A stretch of DNA of 64,000 nucleotides, from contig CAZBKZ010000002.1 in the NCBI GenBank assembly GCA_964492615.1, forward strand, positions 62,001 through 126,000. The letters run 5' to 3'. The DNA comes from JAABTH01 sp964492615 (GTDB lineage: Bacteria; Bacillota; Dethiobacteria; DTU022). Made by a program: the position numbers and the translations under genes. The notes below the pieces were generated by a model. That model saw only the letters and a program-made list of their open reading frames with translations, ran no database searches and was not told where the DNA came from. This document shows positions 17,971-26,873 of the stretch, piece after piece. Position 1 is the first letter of the stretch. Every line of letters starts with the position of its first letter.

Positions 17971-18792
17971 ATGGATAAAGAATATTTATTGGAAGCTGCT
18001 TCTGCAGCACGTTGCCGTGCCTATGCACCATATTCAAAGTTTCTTGTTGGCGCCGCGCTGCTAACGGAGAGCGGCGCTGTTTTTACCGGTGGTAATATTG
18101 AAAATGCTTCTTACGGCATGACAGTATGTGCTGAGAGAGTTGCTGTCTGGAATGCACTTCATGCCGGTCAGCGCCGCTTCAACGCCATAGCCGTTGTGGC
18201 CGAGTGTTCACCACCTCCCAGTCCCTGCGGCGCCTGCCGCCAGGTGTTATGGGAGTTTGCCGGAAACATTCCCGTGCTGATGGGCAATCCACAGGGTGAA
18301 AGAGAAGAACTGACTCTGCTTGATCTCCTCTCCAGGCCGTTTGGAGCATCAAGATGGAGTGAAAATCCGGTTAGCCAGGAAATGCTGGGAAAAGAAGCAA
18401 TATGGCGTCTCCCTGTTTCTTTTCAACCGGTAGGCTTTGTTGTTAATAATTATTCTGAACCAGGGGTAATTCCTGATAATTATAAGCATCTTCTATCTAA
18501 AATAGTCATTGATCCCGGGATGGAAGAAGGTCTTTACCGTTTGAACGAAGAGAAAAATATTATAGTTATAGCGCACCTTAACAAAGTCAGCAGCTATACT
18601 TTAAAGGACAAGAGAAGTGGCAGGGGTAACCAGGTATACGGAGTTTTTGCCTGCCGGGCCCCGATGCGGCCAAATGCTTTGGCCCAGTCAGTAGTAGAGC
18701 TGGTTACTGTGGAGAAGAATATTCTAACAGTGAAAGGGCTGGATCTGATAAATGGCACTCCAGTTCTTGACATCAAAACTGATTACAGGTAA
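17971..18792 (+). CDS. Cytidine deaminase fused to a TrmO-type tRNA methyltransferase domain
   Basis: Residues 1-125 form a complete cytidine deaminase: zinc ligands and general acid in CAE (53-55) and PCGACRQ (Cys86, Cys89), with NIENASYG upstream. Residues 150-273 form a TrmO/TsaA-type beta-barrel (QPVGFVVNNYSEP, GVFACRAPMRPNALAQS, VKGLDLINGTPVLDIK), the family that N6-methylates t6A37 of tRNA with SAM. Normal Cdd ends near residue 130, so this is a true fusion with no stop or frameshift between parts. The gene occupies the usual cdd position just before era. Both active-site motif sets look intact. GGGGTG at 17960-17965 precedes ATG 17971. Confidence 0.88.
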   Translation: MDKEYLLEAASAARCRAYAPYSKFLVGAALLTESGAVFTGGNIENASYGMTVCAERVAVWNALHAGQRRFNAIAVVAECSPPPSPCGACRQVLWEFAGNIPVLMGNPQGEREELTLLDLLSRPFGASRWSENPVSQEMLGKEAIWRLPVSFQPVGFVVNNYSEPGVIPDNYKHLLSKIVIDPGMEEGLYRLNEEKNIIVIAHLNKVSSYTLKDKRSGRGNQVYGVFACRAPMRPNALAQSVVELVTVEKNILTVKGLDLINGTPVLDIKTDYR

Positions 18793-18812
18793 TACCTGCC
18801 GAAAGGAGAAAG

Positions 18813-19703
18813 ATGCATAAGTCTGGTTTCATTGCCCTTGTTGGCCGGCCCAATGTAGGTAAATCAACCCTTTTAAATGCCCTGGCCGGTGAAAAGATTG
18901 CCATAACCACCGATCGCCCCCAGACAACACGCAATCAGATTCGGGCAATACTGACCGGATCTGATTACCAGGTTGTTTTTATTGATACTCCGGGCTTGCA
19001 CAAACCGAAACATAGGCTCGGAGACAGCATGGTCAGATTGGCCAATGCTGCCGTGCAAGAGGTAGACCTGGTTTGTTTCTTGGTTGAGGCAAATAAAAAG
19101 CCCGGTCCCGGGGACAGGTATATAGCAGAGACATTGCACAATACAGCCAACCCTCTTTTCCTGGTGATTAATAAAACAGATCTTGCCGATCCGGGTCAGC
19201 TGGCAACTAATACAGAAGAGTATTTAAAGCTGGCCTCTTTTAAAGGGGTCTTTCCCTTATCAGCTCTTCAGGCTCGGAATTTTGAACCATTCTTGGAGGC
19301 TGTGCGTAATATGATGCCGGAAGGTCCCCAATTTTATCCTCCAGATATGGTTACCGACCAGCCGGAACGTTTTATTGCTTCTGAAATAATCAGGGAAAAG
19401 ATAATAATGTTGACCCGACAGGAGATTCCTTTTTCTATTGCCGTGGTTATCGAAGAGATGAAAGACAGGGAGAGTAGCGATATTTTAGATATAAGGGCAG
19501 AAATATTTGTCGAGAGAAAATCACAGGTCGGTATTATTGTTGGCAAAGGCGGTATTCTTCTAAAAAAAGCCGGAACCCAAGCCCGTCGGGAGCTGGAAGC
19601 TATTCTGGGAAGGCATATATTCCTTGATCTGCGGGTTAAAGTGAAGAAAGACTGGCGGAACCGCGAAGAAGAATTGCGCCGCCTTGGATACCGTGAACAT
19701 TAG
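18813..19703 (+). CDS. era: Ribosome-assembly GTPase Era
   Basis: Era binds GTP and the 3' end of 16S rRNA during 30S maturation. G1 GRPNVGKSTLLNAL, G3 DTPG and G4 NKTD are visible, and the C-terminal KH domain has GIIVGKGGILLKKAGTQAR. The 296-aa length is normal. The ATG at 18813 follows AAAGGAGAA. It lies between cdd and recO as in Bacillus. Confidence 0.98.
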   Translation: MHKSGFIALVGRPNVGKSTLLNALAGEKIAITTDRPQTTRNQIRAILTGSDYQVVFIDTPGLHKPKHRLGDSMVRLANAAVQEVDLVCFLVEANKKPGPGDRYIAETLHNTANPLFLVINKTDLADPGQLATNTEEYLKLASFKGVFPLSALQARNFEPFLEAVRNMMPEGPQFYPPDMVTDQPERFIASEIIREKIIMLTRQEIPFSIAVVIEEMKDRESSDILDIRAEIFVERKSQVGIIVGKGGILLKKAGTQARRELEAILGRHIFLDLRVKVKKDWRNREEELRRLGYREH

Positions 19704-19767
19704 TCAACATAACAACTAACTATGAGAAGCCGGTTTGATCGGTGGCAGGGATAGTGAGGTTAACTGG

Positions 19768-20499
19768 TTGAGCGAGCGTTATTTTAAATCAGAAGGTTTG
19801 ATAATTAAAACAAGAACCATAGGAGAATCAGATCGCATTGTAACTCTGTTGACTAAGGAAAATGGAAAATTTGAAGCGGTAGCCCGTGGAGCCCGGAAAA
19901 CCAAAAGCAAGCTTGCTGCTGGTGTTGATATTTTTGGACATGGCATTTTCTCCTTTTATCGCGGCCGGACCTGGCCGATCATAACCGGTCTGGAGCCGGG
20001 GGAAAAGTTTAACTGGTTTCGCGATAACCCCGATCTTTATCCTTACGGGCTTTATTTTGCGGAGCTTACAGATCGTTTTGTTTCAGGGGAAGAAGCATGC
20101 CCTGAGCTTTTCCAGCTGCTCCTCGGTGGATGGAAACTGCTGGGAGGAGATGTTGACCACAACCTTCTTTGCCGTGCATTCGAGCTTAAAATGGCTTCAT
20201 GTGGAGGATACTGCCCCCAGTTTAATTGTTGTACTATCTGTGGTTCGGAATATAATCTTCTTTTCAGTTCCAGGCAGGGTGGGCTGGTATGCGCCGGTTG
20301 CAAAAGCGCAGATGCTGTTAAGATTAAGCCTGGAACTCTGGCTCTGGCCAGAAGGCTGATATCTGCACCTCTTGCCCAGGTTACCAGGTTGCGGGCCGAC
20401 CTGTTCCAAAAAAAAGAACTATCAAGCCTGAATGCTGCTTTTTATGCTTATCACCTGGACCTGGGAGAAATTAAAACCCGTCGCCTTCTTCCTGAATAA
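19768..20499 (+). CDS. recO: DNA repair protein RecO
   Basis: RecO promotes RecA loading and strand annealing in the RecFOR pathway. The N-terminal OB fold begins SERYFKSEGLIIKTR with GARKTKSKLAAGVD further on; a C-terminal zinc-binding region shows CPQFNCCTICG and CAGC. The frame is open from 19735, but the site GTGAGGT at 19753-19759 lies 8 bases before the TTG at 19768 (243 aa), giving the usual family start. Confidence 0.9.
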   Translation: MSERYFKSEGLIIKTRTIGESDRIVTLLTKENGKFEAVARGARKTKSKLAAGVDIFGHGIFSFYRGRTWPIITGLEPGEKFNWFRDNPDLYPYGLYFAELTDRFVSGEEACPELFQLLLGGWKLLGGDVDHNLLCRAFELKMASCGGYCPQFNCCTICGSEYNLLFSSRQGGLVCAGCKSADAVKIKPGTLALARRLISAPLAQVTRLRADLFQKKELSSLNAAFYAYHLDLGEIKTRRLLPE

Positions 20500-20688
20500 G
20501 CTGTCTCTTTTCTCTTTCGGTTAAAAAAATAGATATTATTAAATAACCAATCAGTGGTAGAATAAGCTGTGAGGATCATTTGTCTGACTGTAGAATGGTT
20601 CAACCAGATTTCCCCGGGCAGTTTTTAAAGGCACCCGGTTTGTTCCTGAGCAGATTAACCTCGTATATTCTAAAAAGGAGGAAGTTTA

Positions 20689-20862
20689 ATGGCCAAGGAG
20701 GTTCATTCCAGCAGCGCGGTGTATGGTTTAGGTTTTATCGGTGCGGCTATTTATTTCATCAGCCAGGCAGCTACATTCTGGACCGGAGTGCTTGGTTTTC
20801 TTAAAGCGCTTGTCTGGCCGGCTTTTTTAGTTTACGAAGCACTTAAGTATTTCAGGCTTTAA
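20689..20862 (+). CDS. Small membrane protein (57 aa)
   Basis: A 57-codon frame from ATG 20689 to TAA 20860-20862, preceded by a strong AAAAAGGAGG. The product begins MAKEVHSSSAVYGLGFIG and has hydrophobic segments around GLGFIGAAIYFISQA and FLKALVWPAFLVYEAL, so one or two membrane helices are likely. I recognise the pattern as resembling small uncharacterised proteins found in several bacterial phyla, but can assign no function. It stands alone between recO and mttB with the same codon style as its neighbours. Confidence 0.75.
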   Translation: MAKEVHSSSAVYGLGFIGAAIYFISQAATFWTGVLGFLKALVWPAFLVYEALKYFRL

Positions 20863-20975
20863 CCTGATTGCAGTTTAAAAGCAAATCAGCAGAGAGTGCT
20901 TTAATTCAGGAGCCCTGTTGTTATTGCGATTCCATGAAGTGCTTATATAATTACAGGATCTGGGAGGTATTCAAG

Positions 20976-22442
20976 ATGAGACGTAGTAAAGCAGCAGGTG
21001 AGAATATGTTTGAAGGATTCGGTATCACTTGCATGAGTGATGCTGCCATTGAACGTATTCATGACGCAACCCTGGAAGTTTTGAGGTTCACAGGTATCAA
21101 GGTATACAGTGAAGATGCCCTGGAAATATATCATGGCGGAGGCTGTGATGTTGACAGGGCCAACAGCACTGTTTGCTTTCCAGCGCATGTTGTTGAAGAT
21201 TGTATTCAATCCGCCCCCCCGAGCTTCGTTCTGGCTGCCCGGGACCCAAAACATGATTATGTTATGGGTGGTAAAAGAGTCGGCTTTTGTAATTTCAGCT
21301 GTGGAGTGCAGATAGCCGATTTGGAAGATGGAACTATCCGAGATTCAACAAAAAAAGACACTGCGGATGTAGCCAGGCTGGTTGACTACCTTGATCAGTA
21401 TGATATTCTTGATTGTCCCGTAGTGCCCCGCGATGTAAACCAGGCAGTATTTCCTCTGCATAATTATGAAGCCATGGTTTCAAATACAACAAAACACTGC
21501 AGCACTGCACCCTTTAATTTTAGGTTGACAGAGCTGGTTATAGAAATGGCTTCTGCAGTAGCCGGAGGCAGGGAAAACCTGCGAAAAAGGCCGATTATTT
21601 CTGCCGATGTCTGCCCGCAAAGTCCCCTGTCCCTTGCCAGGGAAACCTGTGAAACAATAATTGCTTATGCCAGGCATGATTTACCCGTCAATGTTCTTTC
21701 TATGGCCTTGGCCGGAGGGACCAGCCCTGTTACCCTGGCCGGAACCCTGGTTACCCATAATGCCGAAGTGTTGGCCGGGATCTGTCTCAGCCAGTTGACC
21801 AGGCGCGGTGCGCCAAATATTTATGGCAGTTCAACCACTATGATGGAAATGCGCCGGGGAACTGCTACTGTTGGATGTCCTGAAATGGCCATGCTGGGGG
21901 CCTGTGTTGCTGCTATGGCCAAAAGTTACCGAATCCCCAGTTTTTTAGCCGGTTCATAGACAGACAGTAAGCTGGGTGACCTTCAGGCCGGTCAGGAAAG
22001 GACTCTGACCCTGATGACCGCAGCGTTGGCAGGTGCCAACATGATATACGGTCTCGGTATGTTAGAGTTGGGAATGACCATGGATCACGGTTTGCTGGTT
22101 GCCGATAACGAGTTTGCCCGCATGGTAAGACGTATGCTTGATGGTGTGCCTGTCAATGATGAGACGATGGCTGTTGATGTGATAAGGGAGGTAGGTATCG
22201 GCGGCGAATTTGTCACACATCAGCATACCTATGATTATTTCAAAAAGAATCAGTCACAGAGCCGCTTGATTGATCGCAATACCCGTGGGGTATGGCAGGA
22301 AAACGGGGGGAGAGATATGCATACCCGCTGCAGCGAGTTTGCCCGGGAAATACTTACCACCCACAAGCCCGAACCACTGGCAGCAGGAGTAGCCGAGGTC
22401 CTGGGGGATATTATCAGGGAAGCAGAAAAAGAATATTCCTGA
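20976..22442 (+). CDS. mttB: MttB-type trimethylamine:corrinoid methyltransferase with in-frame amber (pyrrolysine) codon
   Basis: The gene starts at ATG 20976 (GGGAGGT at 20962-20968) and meets TAG at 21957-21959, codon 328, directly after PSFLAGS. Reading continues in the same frame with TDSKLGDLQAGQERTLTLMT and runs to TGA 22440-22442, giving 488 residues. MttB of Methanosarcina is about 495 aa with pyrrolysine at 334, so position and length agree. Both halves are family-like: NSTVCFPAHVVEDCI before, and GLGMLELGMTMDHGLLVADN and DVIREVGIGGEFVTHQHTYD after. The enzyme would move a methyl group from trimethylamine to a corrinoid protein; no mttC or pyl genes are in the window. A nonsense-mutated pseudogene is the alternative. 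Confidence 0.85.
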
Positions 22443-22449
22443 AAATGTG

Positions 22450-22474
22450 AGGAGGTTTGAAAAAACCTCCTTTC
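22450..22474 (+). terminator. Putative terminator after mttB
   Basis: A 9-bp stem (AGGAGGTTT at 22450-22458 with AAACCTCCT at 22463-22471) with a GAAA loop starts 7 bases after the mttB stop; the following T run is short (TTTCTAATTT). Confidence 0.7.
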
Positions 22475-22531
22475 TAATTTGGTTTTATAAATAAAAGGCA
22501 AGTAAATATCTTGAAGGCCGGGGTGTCTGCT

Positions 22532-22930
22532 ATGAAGAAAAAAATTATTTTAACTGTCATTATCATTGTAGCCATAATCGTTTTGGTTGCTGTTATAATG
22601 GTTAAGAGAGCTAACTCCAACTTGGAAAACCTGGCCGGGCTGCCTCTTGGCAATGTTGACCTGGAAGCTGTGAGTGACGGAAAATACAGCGGTTCTTATA
22701 CAGCATTTCCGGTTTCAGCGGTAGTAGCAGTGACTGTCGAAAACCATCAAATTACCCGGGTTGACCTGATTGAGCATAGTCATGGACAGGGCGCTCCGGG
22801 AGAGGCGGTAATTGATCGGGTATTGCAGGATCAGAGCCTGCAGGTAGACCTGGTATCCGGGGCTACTTACAGCAGTAAGGTTATTCTCCTGGCTATTGAA
22901 GATGCTTTAAACCGGCTAAACAAAGAATAG
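22532..22930 (+). CDS. FMN-binding domain protein
   Basis: A 132-aa membrane-anchored protein: an N-terminal helix (IILTVIIIVAIIVLVAVIMV) and an extracytoplasmic FMN-binding domain. The stretch DLVSGATYSSKVI matches the flavinylation motif in which ApbE attaches FMN to the Thr of SGAT. Such domains pass electrons in respiratory complexes (RnfG, NqrC) and extracellular electron-transfer proteins. GGGGTG upstream favours ATG 22532 over TTG 22511. It lies between mttB and a flavodoxin; a shared redox role is inference only. Confidence 0.85.
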   Translation: MKKKIILTVIIIVAIIVLVAVIMVKRANSNLENLAGLPLGNVDLEAVSDGKYSGSYTAFPVSAVVAVTVENHQITRVDLIEHSHGQGAPGEAVIDRVLQDQSLQVDLVSGATYSSKVILLAIEDALNRLNKE

Positions 22931-23003
22931 TCGTTTAACCTTGATTTCTAAAGATTACTTCAAAGGGTGTTAATATAATTGTTAAAATAGGGGGGTATGC
23001 AGG

Positions 23004-23471
23004 ATGAAAATAGGCATTATTATATATTCGCAAAGTGGGAACACACGCAGTGTTGCAGAAAAAATTAAGGATAAGCTGGTTTCATCCGGACACGATGCAG
23101 TTATTGATGAAATTAAGATCAGCGGAAAAATACCGGCTGAGCAGGGTAAGTTTGAAATTGATTCCAGCCCGTCGCCCGGGCAATATGATGCTCTGATTTT
23201 TGGCGCTCCTGTTCAGGCTTTTTCTCTTAATCCGGTTATGAAAAAATACATGGAAAGTCTGCCTCCCCTGGATGGTAAAAATACTGTTCTTTTTGTCACC
23301 AAGCGGCTGCCTCTGCTGTTTGCCGGAGGAACCGGTTCAATAGCGCTGATGAAGAAAGCATGTGAAACCAGGGGAGCAAAGGTTATCCAAACAGGCATGG
23401 TGGTCTGGGCAGAGAAAAAGCGCAATCAGTCAATTAAAGAAAACGTTGATAAAATTACTTCTGTATTTTGA
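23004..23471 (+). CDS. Flavodoxin family protein
   Basis: A 155-aa flavodoxin-fold protein, probably an FMN-binding electron carrier or small reductase. The phosphate-binding loop is YSQSGNTRSVAEKI at residues 8-21, and IFGAPVQAF is the second FMN-contact loop. The ATG follows a GGGGGG-rich site with weak spacing; TATAAT at 22974-22979 could be its -10 element, without a clear -35. A hairpin follows the stop. Confidence 0.85.
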   Translation: MKIGIIIYSQSGNTRSVAEKIKDKLVSSGHDAVIDEIKISGKIPAEQGKFEIDSSPSPGQYDALIFGAPVQAFSLNPVMKKYMESLPPLDGKNTVLFVTKRLPLLFAGGTGSIALMKKACETRGAKVIQTGMVVWAEKKRNQSIKENVDKITSVF

Positions 23472-23482
23472 TAGATGTTGTG

Positions 23483-23505
23483 GCGCCGGCAGGTTTATCC
23501 GGCGC
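23483..23505 (+). terminator. Hairpin after the flavodoxin gene
   Basis: A 7-bp GC-only stem (GCGCCGG with CCGGCGC) around a 9-base loop follows the stop by 11 bases; the downstream T content (TATTGTT) is poor, so termination strength is uncertain. Confidence 0.55.
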
Positions 23506-23554
23506 TATTGTTCTAACGAGTAAGGGAGCAGGATTAACTTTTGTCCGGTTCTAC

Positions 23555-23583
23555 TTGACAATAGAGGCTGCAGTTGTTAGTAT
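23555..23583 (+). promoter_or_regulatory. Sigma-A promoter of the glyQS T-box leader
   Basis: A perfect TTGACA at 23555-23560 and TAGTAT at 23578-23583 are spaced by 17 bases, placing transcription start near 23590, at the beginning of the T-box leader. Confidence 0.8.
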
Positions 23584-23589
23584 CTTAAT

Positions 23590-23801
23590 AATCTAATAAT
23601 ACGGGCTGTGACGAAAAGAAGTAGCCGGAAAAACCCGGATAGCAGCGAGCCGGTGATGGTGCAAGATCGGCAGGGTGTGCGGTGAATGGCATTTCTGAGC
23701 CCCGGTTTATTGAGTGGGTTCTGTTTGACAGAATCAAGTAGGGTGGAACCGCGGGAAAGATCCCGTCCCTATGGCAATAGCAGCCAGGGACGGTTTTTTT
23801 T
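23590..23801 (+). ncRNA. T-box riboswitch (glycine) controlling glyQS
   Basis: A tRNA-sensing leader. The T-box core AGGGTGGAACCGCG is at 23740-23753; stem I elements (AGCGAGCCGGTGATGG and GCAAGATCGG) precede it. A GGC triplet at 23688-23690 inside GAATGGCATTT sits where the glycine specifier is expected. The leader ends in the terminator at 23763-23793 plus T run, and the T-box bases can form the competing antiterminator. Uncharged glycine tRNA should therefore switch on glyQ-glyS. Confidence 0.93.
23763..23801 (+). terminator. T-box leader terminator
   Basis: CCGTCCCT at 23763-23770 pairs with AGGGACGG at 23786-23793, followed by eight T residues; this is the regulated terminator of the glyQS leader. 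Confidence 0.9.
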
Positions 23802-23819
23802 ATAAAGGGGGATTTGAAA

Positions 23820-24698
23820 TTGAACTTACAAACTATAATGATCAAGCTCCAGGAATACTGGGCATCCAGGGGATGCCTAATCTGGCAGCCCTATGATGTG
23901 GAAAAGGGAGCTGGAACAATGAATCCGGCTACATTTCTAAAATCACTTGGTCCGGAACCGTGGTCGGTTGCCTACATCGAACCTTCACGCCGACCTGCTG
24001 ACGGGCGGTATGGTGAAAACCCCAACCGGCTTTACCAGCACCTGCAGTACCAGGTTATTCTAAAGCCGGCCCCGGCGGATATTCAGGAGCAGTATCTTGA
24101 CAGTCTGGCTTACCTTGGCCTAAACCCGTTGGAACACGATATTCGTTTTGTTGAGGACAATTGGGAAGCTCCAACACTCGGCGCCTGGGGGCTGGGCTGG
24201 GAAATCTGGTTGGATGGAATGGAGATTACCCAGTTTACCTATTTTCAGCAGGTTGGAGGATTTGATGTTGAGCAGGTTCCGGTTGAACTGACCTATGGCC
24301 TGGAAAGGATAGCTATGTATATCCAGGATTGCGATAATGTTTTTGACCTGAAATGGACTGATGAAATAAGTTACGGTGAAGTTTTCCAGAGAGTCGAATG
24401 GGAACAGTCCAGTTACTGTTTTGATTATGCCGACCGGGAATTGCTTTTTCAACTGTTCAACAGTTATGAAGCTGAGGCTAAGCGCCTGCTTGAACTGGAT
24501 CTGGTTTTTCCCGCTTATGATTATATTCTTAAATGTTCGCATACATTTAATAACCTTGATGCAAGGGGCGCGATCAGTGTTACTGAAAGAGCTGCATATA
24601 TCGGAAGGGTGCGTACCCTGGCCAGGCTCTGTGCTGAATGTTATTTGAAGCAGAGAGAAGAGGCCGGTTACCCACTGCTGGCGAAAGGGGTGAACTAA
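23820..24698 (+). CDS. glyQ: Glycyl-tRNA synthetase alpha subunit
   Basis: The catalytic alpha subunit of the alpha2-beta2 glycyl-tRNA synthetase. The start NLQTIMIKLQEYW, then GCLIWQPYDVEKGAGTMNPATFL and VAYIEPSRRPADGRYGENPNR are family hallmarks. TTG 23814 is possible, but AAAGGGGGA spacing and alignment to MNFQ-type starts favour TTG 23820 (292 aa). Controlled by the glycine T-box just upstream; its last base overlaps the glyS ATG. Confidence 0.97.
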   Translation: MNLQTIMIKLQEYWASRGCLIWQPYDVEKGAGTMNPATFLKSLGPEPWSVAYIEPSRRPADGRYGENPNRLYQHLQYQVILKPAPADIQEQYLDSLAYLGLNPLEHDIRFVEDNWEAPTLGAWGLGWEIWLDGMEITQFTYFQQVGGFDVEQVPVELTYGLERIAMYIQDCDNVFDLKWTDEISYGEVFQRVEWEQSSYCFDYADRELLFQLFNSYEAEAKRLLELDLVFPAYDYILKCSHTFNNLDARGAISVTERAAYIGRVRTLARLCAECYLKQREEAGYPLLAKGVN

Positions 24699-26776
24699 TG
24701 ACATTGAACCATGATCTTTTACTGGAGATAGGTTGTGAAGAAATACCTTCCCGGTTTATACCAGGTGCAATGGAACAATTAAAAAAAGAAACAACCGCAA
24801 TGTTGTCCGAAGCCCGTCTTGATCATGGCAAAATCGAAACCTGGGCAACGCCAAGGCGTTTAGTGCTAATGGTGCAAAGCCTGGAAGCCGAACAGGCTGA
24901 TCTCGTAGAACAGGTTAAAGGACCGCCGGTAAACCGGGCTTATGATGAGCAGGGTAATCCGACCAGGGCGCTTGAAGGTTTCATGAAAAGCCAGGATGTG
25001 AAACTATCTGATCTTAAGCAGGAAACGATTAAAGAAGCTTCTTATATAGTGGTCGATAAAAAAATTATTGGGGAGCAGACAATAAAGCTATTACCCCGGT
25101 TTTTACCCGGACTGATTAACAAGCTCTCTTTTCCACGTCCCATGTACTGGACCACCAGGGAGATTCGCTTTGCCCGGCCGATACGCTGGATTCTGGCCCA
25201 TTATAATAATAAGCCTGTTCGTTTCAGCTATGCCGGGATTGAATCCGGAAGTAAAACATACGGGCATAGATTCCTTGCCCCGGGACCCTTTGAAATCGAC
25301 AATGCTAAATCTTACTTCAGATGCCTTGAAGGAAATTACATCATTCTCGACCAGGAGAGACGCCGTGAAGCAATAAGGAATCAACTGATGCAGAAAGCGG
25401 CAGAAAAGGGTGGGGAAGCGCTGATAGAGGAAGATCTTCTCGAGGAAGTTACTTACCTGGTTGAATATCCCGTTGCTGTTGACGGTTCTTTTAATCCTGC
25501 TTTTCTTGATTTGCCCCAGGAAGTGCCGATTACTTCTATGCAGAACCATCAGCGTTATTTTCCTGTGGTGGAGAAAGACAGCGGAAAGCTGATGCCGCAT
25601 TTTATCGGGGTTAGCAACAACCGCTTTAATGAAAATATTAGAAAAGGGTATGCCAAGGTATTGCAGGCTCGCCTTGCCGATGGACGTTTTTTCTTTGATG
25701 AAGACCGAAAAGAGTCTCTTGAACACTATGTTTCCAGTCTGAAGAGTGTTATCTTTTTGGAATCACTTGGCAACCTGGATCAAAAACGCAGCAGGCTCAT
25801 TGAGCTGACACAAGAGATGGGGCAATCCCTGGAACTGGAAAAAGCTGTTATAGAGGGAGCAAAAAGAGTGGCACACCTGTGCAAGGCTGACCTGGTTACC
25901 AGTATGGTTAAAGAGTTTCCTGAACTGCAGGGTGTTATGGGACGGGAATATGCCAGGTTAAGTGGGGAAGAAGAACGAGTAGCTCTTGGTATTTACGAGC
26001 ATTACCTGCCTCGTTTTGCGGGAGATCTTCTGCCGGCAAGCCTCGAAGGAGCACTGGTGTCGCTGGCTGATCGTCTTGATACCCTGGCCGGTTGTTTTGC
26101 CGTCGGGATCGAACCTACCGGATCGCAGGATCCTTATGCCCTGCGCCGCCAGGCCCAGGGAGTTATAGCAATTCTGTTAGGGCAAGAGATTAATCTTTCC
26201 CTGGAGGATTGCTTAGGTCAGGCACTGGACATACTGTCGACCGACCTTGATCTTAACCAGGAACGAAAAGAAGAGCTGGGCAATGTCCTGCGCGATTTTC
26301 TGATTCAGCGTATTCGCTTTGCTCTCCAGGAGAAAGGGATCGAGCATGATGTTATTGAGGCTGTGCTTGCCGTACCCTTTGACAACGTTGCCGGTTTATT
26401 TAATAAGGCAGTAGTAATTGAAGAGTTTTTGCAAGGTCCTTTGCTTGACGATGTTATCACTGCCTACAATCGGGTGGCGAATCTGGCCAAAAATGCCAAA
26501 GGTACTGCTGTTGATAAATCCCTGTTTGAAGATATTTCAGAGAAAGAACTTTACAGAACCATGCAGGCGGTTGAAAATGCACTTAAAGGAGTGGAGGAGC
26601 CGGAAAAACGGCTTAAGAAACTCCAGCTTTTCAGGCAACCAGTTGATCATTTCTTTGATAATGTAATGGTCATGGTTGACGATGAGGTTTTAAGGAACAA
26701 CAGGCTTAACATGCTGGCTGCCTTAAAAACAACTTTTAATCGAATGGCTGATTTTTCTAAATTACAGGCTCCGTAA
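24698..26776 (+). CDS. glyS: Glycyl-tRNA synthetase beta subunit
   Basis: The tRNA-binding beta subunit. It opens with LLLEIGCEEIPSRFIPGAM, has MYWTTREIRFARPIRWI in the middle, an HD-like region and a C-terminal anticodon-binding domain (FFDNVMVMVDDEVLRNNRL). ATG 24698 overlaps the glyQ stop (TAATG) with GAAAGGGGTG upstream, so the two subunits are translationally coupled; the frame upstream of it is inside glyQ. 692 aa is normal. Confidence 0.97.
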   Translation: MTLNHDLLLEIGCEEIPSRFIPGAMEQLKKETTAMLSEARLDHGKIETWATPRRLVLMVQSLEAEQADLVEQVKGPPVNRAYDEQGNPTRALEGFMKSQDVKLSDLKQETIKEASYIVVDKKIIGEQTIKLLPRFLPGLINKLSFPRPMYWTTREIRFARPIRWILAHYNNKPVRFSYAGIESGSKTYGHRFLAPGPFEIDNAKSYFRCLEGNYIILDQERRREAIRNQLMQKAAEKGGEALIEEDLLEEVTYLVEYPVAVDGSFNPAFLDLPQEVPITSMQNHQRYFPVVEKDSGKLMPHFIGVSNNRFNENIRKGYAKVLQARLADGRFFFDEDRKESLEHYVSSLKSVIFLESLGNLDQKRSRLIELTQEMGQSLELEKAVIEGAKRVAHLCKADLVTSMVKEFPELQGVMGREYARLSGEEERVALGIYEHYLPRFAGDLLPASLEGALVSLADRLDTLAGCFAVGIEPTGSQDPYALRRQAQGVIAILLGQEINLSLEDCLGQALDILSTDLDLNQERKEELGNVLRDFLIQRIRFALQEKGIEHDVIEAVLAVPFDNVAGLFNKAVVIEEFLQGPLLDDVITAYNRVANLAKNAKGTAVDKSLFEDISEKELYRTMQAVENALKGVEEPEKRLKKLQLFRQPVDHFFDNVMVMVDDEVLRNNRLNMLAALKTTFNRMADFSKLQAP

Positions 26777-26802
26777 AGAAATATATAAATAGCAGGAAGA
26801 AT

Positions 26803-26845
26803 ACTGCCGGATAGAGTATATATTATTATCCGGCAGTCTGTTTTT
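26803..26845 (+). terminator. Terminator after glyS
   Basis: An 11-bp stem (ACTGCCGGATA with TATCCGGCAGT) with an AT-rich loop is followed by CTGTTTTT. Confidence 0.88.
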
Positions 26846-26873
26846 AAGGTATTTAAAAAAAGGAGACTTCATA

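Noticed and set aside
20868..22442. Two separate genes or a frameshifted pseudogene in the mttB region
   Set aside because: Frame is unchanged across the TAG, both halves are conserved and the amber sits at the known pyrrolysine position; a frameshift is not needed.
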